Shown: positions 1 to 4,956, counted from the stretch's first letter. The stretch: 6,731 nucleotides of DNA from Chitinophagales bacterium (GCA_013297585.1 JAAFHG010000203.1:1-6731); one strand, 5' to 3'. Notes: generated by a model from the letters alone, not told the origin. Made by a program: numbers and translations.

Positions 1-395
1 CCATGCGCTTTCGCTTCTATAAATTGATACTCATCAATCATAAAATCTTTGCGTAGCAAAGGCACTTCGTTAATAGTTGCTTTCAGCAAATCATCTAAGC
101 TACCACCAAAAAAGTTGGTATCTGTTAATACCGAAATACCCGATGCACCATGTTGCGCATAAGCAGCCGTTACTTCTTCTACAGTAGCAGTTGCATTAAT
201 AATACCTTTTGAAGGCGATTGTCTTTTATATTCAGCGATAATGCCTGTTTTGGCATCATCAAGTAAAAACTGCTTAAGCGATAATACAGGTTTTGAGAAA
301 AAAGGCATTTGCTCTAGTTCAGCAATGCTTTTGCTAGCTTTTGCAGCAGCTACTTCACCTTTTTTGTACGCAACTATTTTATCAAGAATATTCAT
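1..395 (-). CDS. trpC: Indole-3-glycerol-phosphate synthase, N-terminal part (runs off the window)
   Basis: TrpC converts 1-(2-carboxyphenylamino)-1-deoxyribulose 5-phosphate to indole-3-glycerol phosphate in cytoplasmic tryptophan synthesis. Reading from ATG at 395-393, 131 codons are visible before the window ends; the family is usually about 260 residues, so roughly half is missing to the left. The visible part starts MNILDKIVAYKKGEVA and carries IIAEYKRQSPSKG at residues 52-64, where E55 and K57 match the conserved catalytic Glu/Lys pair. It also has VPLLRKDFMIDEYQ at 111-124, where K116 matches the catalytic lysine at the end of strand 3. I see no frameshift. It follows trpE, trpG and trpD on the same strand but is separated from trpD by a RAYT gene and repeats. 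The start has no purine-rich ribosome site (upstream bases CACAAAGTATTT), as is common in Bacteroidota. Identity is firm; only the 3' end is unseen. Confidence 0.95.
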   Translation of the reverse strand, partial: MNILDKIVAYKKGEVAAAKASKSIAELEQMPFFSKPVLSLKQFLLDDAKTGIIAEYKRQSPSKGIINATATVEEVTAAYAQHGASGISVLTDTNFFGGSLDDLLKATINEVPLLRKDFMIDEYQFIEAKAH

Positions 396-417
396 AAATA
401 CTTTGTGATTTTGTTTT

Positions 418-460
418 GCTCTGCGAAGTCTCTGACTTCGCAATTTTTATGTTCTTTATA
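418..460. repeat. REP-like hairpin repeat between the RAYT gene and trpC
   Basis: The core TGCGAAGTC-TCT-GACTTCGCA at 422-442 is a perfect 9-bp stem with a 3-base loop. The wider 43-bp unit recurs in direct orientation at 1052-1094 with 41 of 43 bases identical; the differences are at 424/1058 and 443/1077. The two copies bracket the RAYT gene, and this one overlaps the RAYT stop codon (458-456). RAYT proteins are known to act on REP hairpins next to their genes, so this is probably a substrate repeat of the neighbouring protein. Confidence 0.85.
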
Positions 461-1016
461 ATAATACAATATCAATAACCCCTTTTCTTAATGCATAGTT
501 AGCCGCACTTGAATAAATATAATCCTCTGAATTTGCAACAATGCCTGCTCTAACAGGATTTCGATGAATGTAATTCAATTTGGTTAACGTAAAATCTTCC
601 GTGAAACATTCTTCTGGATGATTATCATTTGTCCAAATTTGATAATTTTCATTACGGCTATGTCTACTCGCATAAAACTTAAATTGGTGCAGCATCCATA
701 ACCGCCTACTTTCCTTTTCGCTTTCTATAATTTTCATCATAGAACGATGAGTAAACTTTTTAAGATCTCTTAAAATATCACTCAAAGTGTCTTGCTTAGT
801 TGCTCTTGCTATTAAATGCACATGATTACTCATTATTACAAACGCATTTAGCTCTAACCCCTTTTCTTTAATGCAGTATCTAAGAGATTCTATAAGAATA
901 TCCTTGTACTCTTTTCTTGTAAATAAATCTATCCAACCACAAACCGTTAATGTCAAAAAATGCCTTGATTGTTGGTTGCGTATCTGATAACCGCCTTTAG
1001 CTACATTATCTTCCAT
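456..1016 (-). CDS. REP-associated tyrosine transposase (RAYT, Y1/HUH family)
   Basis: This 186-residue protein belongs to the IS200-like Y1 transposase family, in the RAYT branch: single-copy HUH endonucleases that nick single-stranded REP hairpins. Visible features are an N-terminal beta strand (FLTLTVCGWIDLF, 20-32), the metal-binding HUH motif in MSNHVHLI (62-69, H65 and H67), a basic helix DLKKFTHRS (84-92), and the C-terminal KLNYIHRNPVRAG block (146-158). Y149 is the likely nucleophile by analogy with the DYIxxNPV tyrosine of the E. coli protein. The tail DYIYSSAANY (165-174) is typical of Bacteroidota members. Length is normal and the frame is intact, so the protein could be active. 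The gene lies in the trp operon's orientation between trpD and trpC, flanked by matching REP repeats on both sides. I saw no promoter of its own, and operon readthrough could express it. Confidence 0.9.
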   Translation of the reverse strand: MEDNVAKGGYQIRNQQSRHFLTLTVCGWIDLFTRKEYKDILIESLRYCIKEKGLELNAFVIMSNHVHLIARATKQDTLSDILRDLKKFTHRSMMKIIESEKESRRLWMLHQFKFYASRHSRNENYQIWTNDNHPEECFTEDFTLTKLNYIHRNPVRAGIVANSEDYIYSSAANYALRKGVIDIVLL

Positions 1017-1051
1017 TTAAATATTTATTTAAACTTCAAATCATTCTAAAT

Positions 1052-1168
1052 GCTCTGTGAAGTCTCTGACTTCGCAGTTTTTATGTTCTTTATAGTCTGC
1101 GACTATGTTTAAGAAAGCCAGAGACTTTAAAGAACATAGGGCATTCGAAGTCAGAGACTTCAAACAGC
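1052..1168. repeat. REPIN-like element: two inverted REP hairpins forming one 117-bp palindrome
   Basis: The left arm carries GAAGTCTCTGACTTCG (1059-1074) and the right arm its exact reverse complement (1146-1161). An inner block at 1082-1098 pairs with 1122-1138 in 16 of 17 positions. All pairs add up to 2220, so the element is symmetric about position 1110 with no indels between the arms. Each arm is also its own hairpin: the left one has a 10-bp stem with one T-G wobble and a TCT loop (1055-1077). A smaller hairpin ATAGTC-TGC-GACTAT sits at 1092-1106. The left arm repeats the 43-bp unit at 418-460. Paired inverted REPs next to a RAYT gene define REPINs. Confidence 0.85.
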
Positions 1169-1211
1169 ATGATTACAATCTCTGAAAACTTCGCCAGCTA
1201 TGCAATTTTTA

Positions 1212-1361
1212 CTTTCTACATGCTCGCCAAAGCTTCTATACAGTTAAAATCCTCTTCTATATAGCCGCCAAAGCTTCTACACGGTTAAAATTCGTTTCTA
1301 CACACCCGCTAAAGTTTCTACGTAGTTGAAATCCTCTTCTATACAGCCGCCAAAGCTTCTA
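1212..1361. repeat. 41-bp tandem repeat array with a 20/21-bp sub-period
   Basis: Three full 41-bp units lie head to tail at 1233-1273, 1274-1314 and 1315-1355, with partial units on both sides. Each unit has two halves opening with a CTTCTA or TTTCTA motif. These motifs start at 1213, 1233, 1254, 1274, 1295, 1315, 1336 and 1356, so spacings alternate 20 and 21 after the first. The second half ends in CCGCCAAAG or a close variant, creating AAGCTT at most unit junctions. The unit length is not a multiple of three and there is no start codon context, so it is not coding. The array begins about 20 bp after the trpD stop. Confidence 0.85.
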
Positions 1362-1379
1362 TTTAACAAAATCAATCAA

Positions 1380-2372
1380 CTACTGCAAGGCAATTAACGT
1401 TTGTAAACAATTATAAGCAGCTTTGCTTTCTAAGCTAATAACCGCTGCATTATATGCATCGTCATACGAATTAAAATGACGTGTACAATATAATGCCATA
1501 GCACTATTGGCTAATACCACCGCATTTTGAGCCCAAGTGCCTCTACCCTTTATAATGGTTTCAAAAATCTTAGCGGCTTCTTCTACCGAATTACCACCAT
1601 AAATATCTTGCTGCATTACCATGCGTTTACCTAATTGCTGTGGTGTTTTTATACTTTCACCTTCGTTGGTAATTACTTTGGTATCGTTGGTTAACGAAAT
1701 TTCATCGTAACCATCAAGACTGTGAATTACGGTAAATGGTTTACCTGTTTGCTGTAGTAAATAATTGTAAATACGAGCCATTTCTAAATTGTACACACCT
1801 ACCAGTTGATAACTAGGATTGGCAGGATTAACCATTGGACCAAGCATATTAAAAAAGGTACGTACACCCAAATTTTTACGAATAGCACCAACTGCTTTTA
1901 ATGCAGGATGAAACATAGGTGCATGTAAAAAACAAATACCAGCTTCTTCAACCTCATTTTGTAATTTACCAATATCATTCTTGAATTTGTAGCCCAACTG
2001 CTCCATTACATTACTAGAACCACTGATAGAAGTGGCGCCATAATTACCATGTTTGGCCACTTTTTGTCCAGCACCTGCTACAACAAAGCAACTCAATGTA
2101 GAGATATTGAAGGTATTTTTACCATCACCACCTGTACCCACTATATCCATTACTTTATAGTCACCTAAATCTACTTTTACGCAAAGTTCTAACAAGGCAT
2201 CTCTAAAGCCTTGTAACTCTTCGATGGTAATGCTGCGCATTAAATACACCGTCATAAAAGCGGTTACTTCATGCTCGTTGTACAAGCTTTTACCAATGCC
2301 TAATAACACCTCTTTTGCTTGCTGATAAGTGAGTGTTTTATGCTCGAATAAGTATTGTAGTATTTTTTTCAT
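1380..2372 (-). CDS. trpD: Anthranilate phosphoribosyltransferase
   Basis: TrpD transfers phosphoribose from PRPP to anthranilate, the second step of tryptophan synthesis. The 330 residues match the usual length of a stand-alone enzyme. The helical N-terminal region is followed by the PRPP loop GTGGDGKNTFNIST (79-92), the KHGN motif (107-110) with SGSSNVMEQLG (117-127), the anthranilate-binding region HPALKAVGAIRKNLGVRTFFN (155-175, R165 being the expected anthranilate-contacting arginine), and DGYDEISLT (220-228), where D223 and E224 are the expected metal ligands. All key positions are present. The ATG at 2372-2370 immediately follows a CCCCTTTAGGGG-type repeat rather than a recognisable ribosome site. 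It lies 68 bp after trpG, with that gap filled by an inverted repeat pair, and is followed by the 41-bp array. Confidence 0.97.
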   Translation of the reverse strand: MKKILQYLFEHKTLTYQQAKEVLLGIGKSLYNEHEVTAFMTVYLMRSITIEELQGFRDALLELCVKVDLGDYKVMDIVGTGGDGKNTFNISTLSCFVVAGAGQKVAKHGNYGATSISGSSNVMEQLGYKFKNDIGKLQNEVEEAGICFLHAPMFHPALKAVGAIRKNLGVRTFFNMLGPMVNPANPSYQLVGVYNLEMARIYNYLLQQTGKPFTVIHSLDGYDEISLTNDTKVITNEGESIKTPQQLGKRMVMQQDIYGGNSVEEAAKIFETIIKGRGTWAQNAVVLANSAMALYCTRHFNSYDDAYNAAVISLESKAAYNCLQTLIALQ

Positions 2373-2455
2373 GCCCCTGCCCCCTAAAGGGGAATTTTAT
2401 GTTTATGTTTTATAAATCTTAGCCATCTAAATGCTCCCCTTTAGGGGTTGGGGGC
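2373..2455. repeat. Inverted pair of CCCCTAAAGGGG-family repeats between trpG and trpD
   Basis: The left arm (2373-2393) and the reverse complement of the right arm (2435-2455) agree at 18 of 21 positions and share CCCCTAAAGGGGA. They are symmetric about position 2414. Each arm is itself a short hairpin, with CCCC paired to GGGG. The left arm abuts the trpD start codon. The right arm covers the last four codons and the TAA stop of trpG. Related copies sit at 3058-3077 and 4639-4656. This is the layout of a second REP/REPIN-like family in the same operon. Confidence 0.85.
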
Positions 2456-3121
2456 TAACCAATTTCTCATAATTTTTTCACCATCTGGTGTTAATACACT
2501 TTCTGGATGAAATTGTACACCTTGTACATCGTAGGTTTTGTGCTGCAATGCCATGATAAAATTATGTTCGTCACGTGCTGTAACTTCTAGTTCTTCTGGA
2601 AAACCCTCATCACTGACAACCCAACTATGATAACGGCCAACGGTGAATTCGTTAGGAAAACCTGCGAATAAATCATTTCGAGAACCGCTAGTCGATAATC
2701 GTAAGTTGCTTGCGACATCCGATTCTCGATTAACGAGTTGAATAGGCGTTGCAATGCCATGATATACAGATGATAAATTGGTAAGCTTACCACCAAATGC
2801 CTGACCAATAGCTTGATGCCCTAAACACACACCTAGTATAGATTTTGTAGCTGCATATTGCTTAATGAGAGGTAATAGCAAACCTGCTTCTTCTGGTATA
2901 CCGGGGCCAGGCGATAAAATGATTTTATCATATTGATTCACATCTTCTAAAGCAATTTCATCGTTACGAAAAACATCTACTTTTTGATGGGTAATTTTTT
3001 CTACTAGATGCACCAAATTGTAGGTAAAAGAATCGTAATTATCAAAAACGAGAATACGCCCCCCCGCCCCTGAAGGGATGCTTTGAACAGAAGTTGTTGT
3101 ATGATTATTTTGTGTTGACAT
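2441..3121 (-). CDS. trpG: Anthranilate synthase component II (glutamine amidotransferase), with repeat-derived extra segments
   Basis: TrpG hydrolyses glutamine and passes ammonia to TrpE for anthranilate formation. The class I amidotransferase core is complete: ILVFDNYDSFTYNLVH (23-38), oxyanion-loop SPGPG (70-74), nucleophile C99 in GVCLGHQ (97-103), VGRYHSWVV (161-169), and H205/E207 in FHPES (204-208). At 226 residues it is about 35-40 longer than typical. Three segments account for this: residues 1-22 before the usual start, of which about 15-22 come from a CCCCTGAAGGG-type repeat; residues 131-148, encoded by a 52-bp palindromic element; and the last four residues (APNP) plus stop, supplied by a third repeat. 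ATG at 3121 is the only Met upstream of the conserved core, so the long form is the supported one. It lies 95 bp after trpE. Confidence 0.96.
   Translation of the reverse strand: MSTQNNHTTTSVQSIPSGAGGRILVFDNYDSFTYNLVHLVEKITHQKVDVFRNDEIALEDVNQYDKIILSPGPGIPEEAGLLLPLIKQYAATKSILGVCLGHQAIGQAFGGKLTNLSSVYHGIATPIQLVNRESDVASNLRLSTSGSRNDLFAGFPNEFTVGRYHSWVVSDEGFPEELEVTARDEHNFIMALQHKTYDVQGVQFHPESVLTPDGEKIMRNWLAPNP
2678..2729. repeat. Palindromic element embedded in frame inside trpG
   Basis: The ends TCGAGAACCG (2678-2687) and CGATTCTCGA (2720-2729) pair at 9 of 10 positions, and the inner blocks GTCG (2691-2694) and CGAC (2713-2716) pair exactly, all symmetric about 2703.5. The element encodes TrpG residues 131-148, between the conserved HG at 121-122 and LFAGF at 151-155. 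E. coli TrpG, as I recall it, has only about 12 residues in this interval where this protein has about 28. No stop codon is introduced. It resembles in principle the palindromic elements found inside Rickettsia genes, but in an unrelated sequence. Confidence 0.75.
3058..3081. repeat. CCCCTAAAGGGG-family repeat within the 5' end of trpG
   Basis: The block reads as a C-rich run, then CCCCTGAAGGGA, the same architecture as the copies at 2373-2393 and 4639-4656 and in the same orientation, with one substitution and one lost G. It encodes TrpG residues about 14-21 (SIPSGAGG), directly before the ILVFDNYDSF core. It is a degenerate member, so the assignment rests on its layout and position as much as on identity. 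Confidence 0.6.
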
Positions 3122-3216
3122 GACTTTCTTTAAAATGTTGAATAACGGTATAAACGTAAAAGTGTGCGACGCAACAAATGTTCAAGAGAATTACTGCTGT
3201 TGGTTACACAAAAAAA

Positions 3217-4638
3217 CTACACACCAATATCGTTGGCAAATTCAATAGCTTTTTTAAGTGCATTCAATTTGTTATTTACTTCTTGCAACTCGCTTTCAGG
3301 ATTTGAAGCGGCCACAACACCTGCACCTGCTTGGTAAAACAGTGTGTTGTTTTTGCTTAAAAAAGTACGAATCATAATGGCATGATTGCAATTACCATCA
3401 AAACCCATAAAGCCAATACCGCCACCATAATAACTGCGATTAGTAGTTTCAAAACTATCTATTAAATGCATAGCCTTAATTTTAGGCGCACCGCTTAAAG
3501 TGCCTGCTGGAAAGGTTTTGGCCAATAATTCAAACGGGTTGCTATTAGCACGAACCGTTGCATTTACTTCGCTTACCAAGTGAATAACGTGGCTATAATA
3601 TTGCACCTCACGGTAGTGACTTACACGTACCTCATCACACACACGGCTCAAATCGTTGCGAGCCAAATCTACTAACATCACATGCTCTGCATTTTCTTTA
3701 GGATCAAGCAATAAACGCTCAGCAGCTTCTTGGTCGGTAGCATCGTTACCTGTGCGTTTAAATGTACCTGCAATTGGGTGAACAGTGGCTTTGCCATTGG
3801 CAATTACCAACTGACTTTCTGGTGAAGAACCCATTAATTTATAATCGCCATAATCGAAGAAAAACAAGTAAGGCGAAGGATTGATGTTGCGTAAAGCACG
3901 GTACACATTAAATTCATCGCCTGTAAAACTTTGCTGAAAGCGACGGCTTAATACAATCTGAAACACATCGCCTCTGAAGCAACTTTGAATACCTTTTTTC
4001 ACCATCTCAACATAAGCCACGTTGGTGATATTTGATGTTTCTACACCGCTTACCCCAAAAGGATAAGTAGGCACATCTTTACTTTTAATAAGGCTTTCCA
4101 CCACTTGCACATCGCTATCTAAGCCAGCAATTTTGTTTTCGCACAAGTACAATTCATCTTTAAAATGATTGATGGCAATAACATATTGATATAAGCGATA
4201 GCGCATTAAAGGAATAGCTGTGTGCTGTGTATCGTGTGTGGTTAGTTTTACAGAATCGAAAAATTGTACCGCATCGTAAGTAGTATAACCGTACAAACCT
4301 TGGGCGAATTTTGCAGCTTTATCAGTAGTTTCAGCAGCTTCAAAGCGGTTCATAAAATTCCATAAATGCGTAGGCACTTCGTTAATTTTATTAATCAACA
4401 TACGCTCAGGCTGCTGCGCTGGCAATTTAAATTCAATGCTTTTGGTATCGGTAATTTCTATACCTGCAATAGCATTAATACCAATAAAACTGTAGCTATT
4501 TTCTGCTACATGGTTATCGGTACTTTCTAGCAAAATGGTATCACGAAATTTATCACGAACACGCAAGTAAATACCTACTGGTGTGTACACATCAGCGAGC
4601 ATTTTTTTAACCTTGGTTTCTATTACTATCTTTTTCAT
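3217..4638 (-). CDS. trpE: Anthranilate synthase component I
   Basis: TrpE makes anthranilate from chorismate with ammonia supplied by TrpG and is the usual point of feedback inhibition by tryptophan. At 473 residues the length is normal. The N-terminal regulatory domain keeps LLES (36-39) and SYSFIG (48-53), elements of the tryptophan-binding pocket in characterised enzymes, so feedback inhibition is expected. The C-terminal chorismate-binding domain has SSPE, PIAGTFKR (288-295), NAEH within DPKENAEHVMLVDLARND (312-329), FPAGTLSGAPK (376-386), YYGGGIGF (403-410) and AGAGVVAASNPESE (437-450), all intact. It is the first structural gene after the trp leader and attenuator. The ATG at 4638-4636 directly follows a degenerate CCCTTTAGGG repeat. 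I prefer TrpE over isochorismate synthase or PabB because of the trpG, trpD and trpC neighbours and the leader. Confidence 0.97.
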   Translation of the reverse strand: MKKIVIETKVKKMLADVYTPVGIYLRVRDKFRDTILLESTDNHVAENSYSFIGINAIAGIEITDTKSIEFKLPAQQPERMLINKINEVPTHLWNFMNRFEAAETTDKAAKFAQGLYGYTTYDAVQFFDSVKLTTHDTQHTAIPLMRYRLYQYVIAINHFKDELYLCENKIAGLDSDVQVVESLIKSKDVPTYPFGVSGVETSNITNVAYVEMVKKGIQSCFRGDVFQIVLSRRFQQSFTGDEFNVYRALRNINPSPYLFFFDYGDYKLMGSSPESQLVIANGKATVHPIAGTFKRTGNDATDQEAAERLLLDPKENAEHVMLVDLARNDLSRVCDEVRVSHYREVQYYSHVIHLVSEVNATVRANSNPFELLAKTFPAGTLSGAPKIKAMHLIDSFETTNRSYYGGGIGFMGFDGNCNHAIMIRTFLSKNNTLFYQAGAGVVAASNPESELQEVNNKLNALKKAIEFANDIGV

Positions 4639-4656
4639 ACCCTAGCCCTAAAGGGA
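4639..4656. repeat. Degenerate CCCCTAAAGGGG-family repeat at the trpE start
   Basis: The block ACCCTAGCCCTAAAGGGA lies directly against the trpE start codon, as the copy at 2373-2393 does at the trpD start. Similarity continues outward as AATTnTTATGTTT in both places (4656-4668 and 2393-2405). The shared flank suggests that these are related by descent and not merely GC-rich by chance. Confidence 0.65.
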
Positions 4657-4722
4657 ATTATTATGTTTTGTTACTAAATATTTTACATTTTTATAATTTC
4701 ACTAATCGAGATAATCCTACAA

Positions 4723-4740
4723 TCCCGATAGCTATCGGGA
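4723..4740. repeat. Perfect 18-bp palindrome in the trp leader
   Basis: TCCCGATAGCTATCGGGA is its own reverse complement over all 18 bases. It lies between the attenuator terminator and trpE. From general knowledge, this palindrome recurs in intergenic regions of many Bacteroidota genomes. No T tract follows on either strand, so it is not a standard terminator. Confidence 0.8.
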
Positions 4741-4767
4741 CAATGTTCAGACAAACATTCTCGAATG

Positions 4768-4793
4768 AAAAAACCCCAACATTTCTGTCGGGG
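4768..4793 (-). terminator. Intrinsic terminator of the trp attenuator
   Basis: On the minus strand CCCCGACA (4793-4786), the loop GAAA (4785-4782) and TGTTGGGG (4781-4774) form a complete 8-bp RNA stem including one G-U pair, capped by a GNRA-type tetraloop and followed by six T (4773-4768). Read on the plus strand, the G-U pair becomes an A/C mismatch, so the element is tuned to minus-strand transcription. It lies 45 bp after the trpL stop codon and about 130 bp before trpE. It would also end transcripts running in from the lipoprotein gene. Confidence 0.9.
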
Positions 4794-4838
4794 CTTTTTT
4801 TGAAAATATATTTTTCAAATTCAGTAATGCTTATGACA

Positions 4839-4901
4839 TTACAATACCCCTGTAAGGTTTGTATGCCACCACCACTGAATATTTAATGTTGTTTGTTTCA
4901 T
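4839..4901 (-). CDS. trpL: trp operon leader peptide with three consecutive tryptophans
   Basis: This 20-codon gene encodes MKQTTLNIQWWWHTNLTGVL and ends in TAA. The three adjacent TGG codons (4874-4866) are the sensing site: when charged Trp-tRNA is scarce a ribosome pauses there, which changes folding of the downstream RNA. Tryptophan is normally the rarest residue, so three in a row within a tiny reading frame, followed at once by a terminator and then trpE, is strong evidence that this is a true leader peptide. It plays the role of E. coli trpL, which has two Trp codons. There is no Shine-Dalgarno sequence before the ATG, and the predicted promoter leaves only a few bases of 5' untranslated RNA. 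It lies 55 bp after the lipoprotein stop. The peptide itself probably has no other role. Confidence 0.9.
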   Translation of the reverse strand: MKQTTLNIQWWWHTNLTGVL

Positions 4902-4909
4902 TTATGCTG

Positions 4910-4941
4910 CAAATATGGGTTGATGTATTGTAAGTGCCAAA
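4910..4941 (-). promoter_or_regulatory. Predicted Bacteroidota-type promoter of the trp operon
   Basis: On the minus strand TTTG (4941-4938) is followed after 20 bases by CATATTTG (4917-4910). This matches the Bacteroidota consensus of TTTG near -33 and TAnnTTTG near -7 (usual spacing about 19) at all but one defined base. If transcription starts about five bases after the -7 element, it begins near 4905, only about four bases before the trpL ATG. Confidence 0.6.
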
Positions 4942-4956
4942 AAAAGTTAACGCTTA

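Larger units (their letters stand above)
1017..1379. other. Repeat-filled spacer between trpD and the RAYT gene
   Basis: This 363-bp stretch holds no credible gene. From the trpD stop downward it contains the 41-bp tandem array (about 1212-1361), a short diverged transition (1169-1211), the 117-bp REPIN-like palindrome (1052-1168), and an AT-rich 35-bp lead-in to the RAYT start codon (1017-1051). I see no clear intrinsic terminator with a T tract, so transcription from trpD into the RAYT gene and trpC is plausible, although the hairpins may reduce it. Confidence 0.8.
4768..4901 (-). promoter_or_regulatory. Ribosome-mediated trp attenuator (leader peptide, alternative hairpins, terminator)
   Basis: The order is Trp-codon peptide gene, competing hairpins, terminator, then trpE. 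Seen on the minus strand: CAGTGGTG over the Trp codons (4877-4870) can pair with CATTACTG (4829-4822). The same CATTAC can instead pair with GTAATG overlapping the trpL stop (4842-4837). A perfect 8-bp hairpin TTTGAAAA/TTTTCAAA follows (4819-4799). GGGG in codons 18-19 of trpL (4850-4847) can pair with the CCCC of the terminator's 5' arm. My model: a ribosome stalled on the Trp codons leaves this GGGG free to block the terminator, whereas one that reaches the stop codon covers it and the terminator forms. The model's pairing choice is inference; the parts are visible. Confidence 0.85.

Noticed and set aside
418..1168. Possible full insertion sequence with terminal inverted repeats and target duplication
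   Set aside because: The flanking units are direct REP-type hairpins, no second open frame is present, and RAYT proteins do not form classical insertion sequences.
1212..1361. Possible CRISPR array
   Set aside because: The units abut with no unique spacers, the repeats are diverged, and no cas genes are nearby. It is a plain tandem repeat.
2587..2808. A 73-codon open frame on the minus strand
   Set aside because: It lies wholly inside trpG in another frame. The trpG frame carries the conserved amidotransferase motifs, and this one resembles nothing.
3135..3180. Possible internal promoter upstream of trpG
   Set aside because: A TACGTTTA match to the -7 element exists on the minus strand, but the preceding TTTG is 16 bases away instead of about 19 and the last base differs. 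This is too weak to call.
4668..4886. A 72-codon open frame on the plus strand across the trp leader
   Set aside because: It runs antisense through trpL, the terminator and the palindrome. Its codons are explained by those elements, and no start signal or recognisable protein motif is seen.
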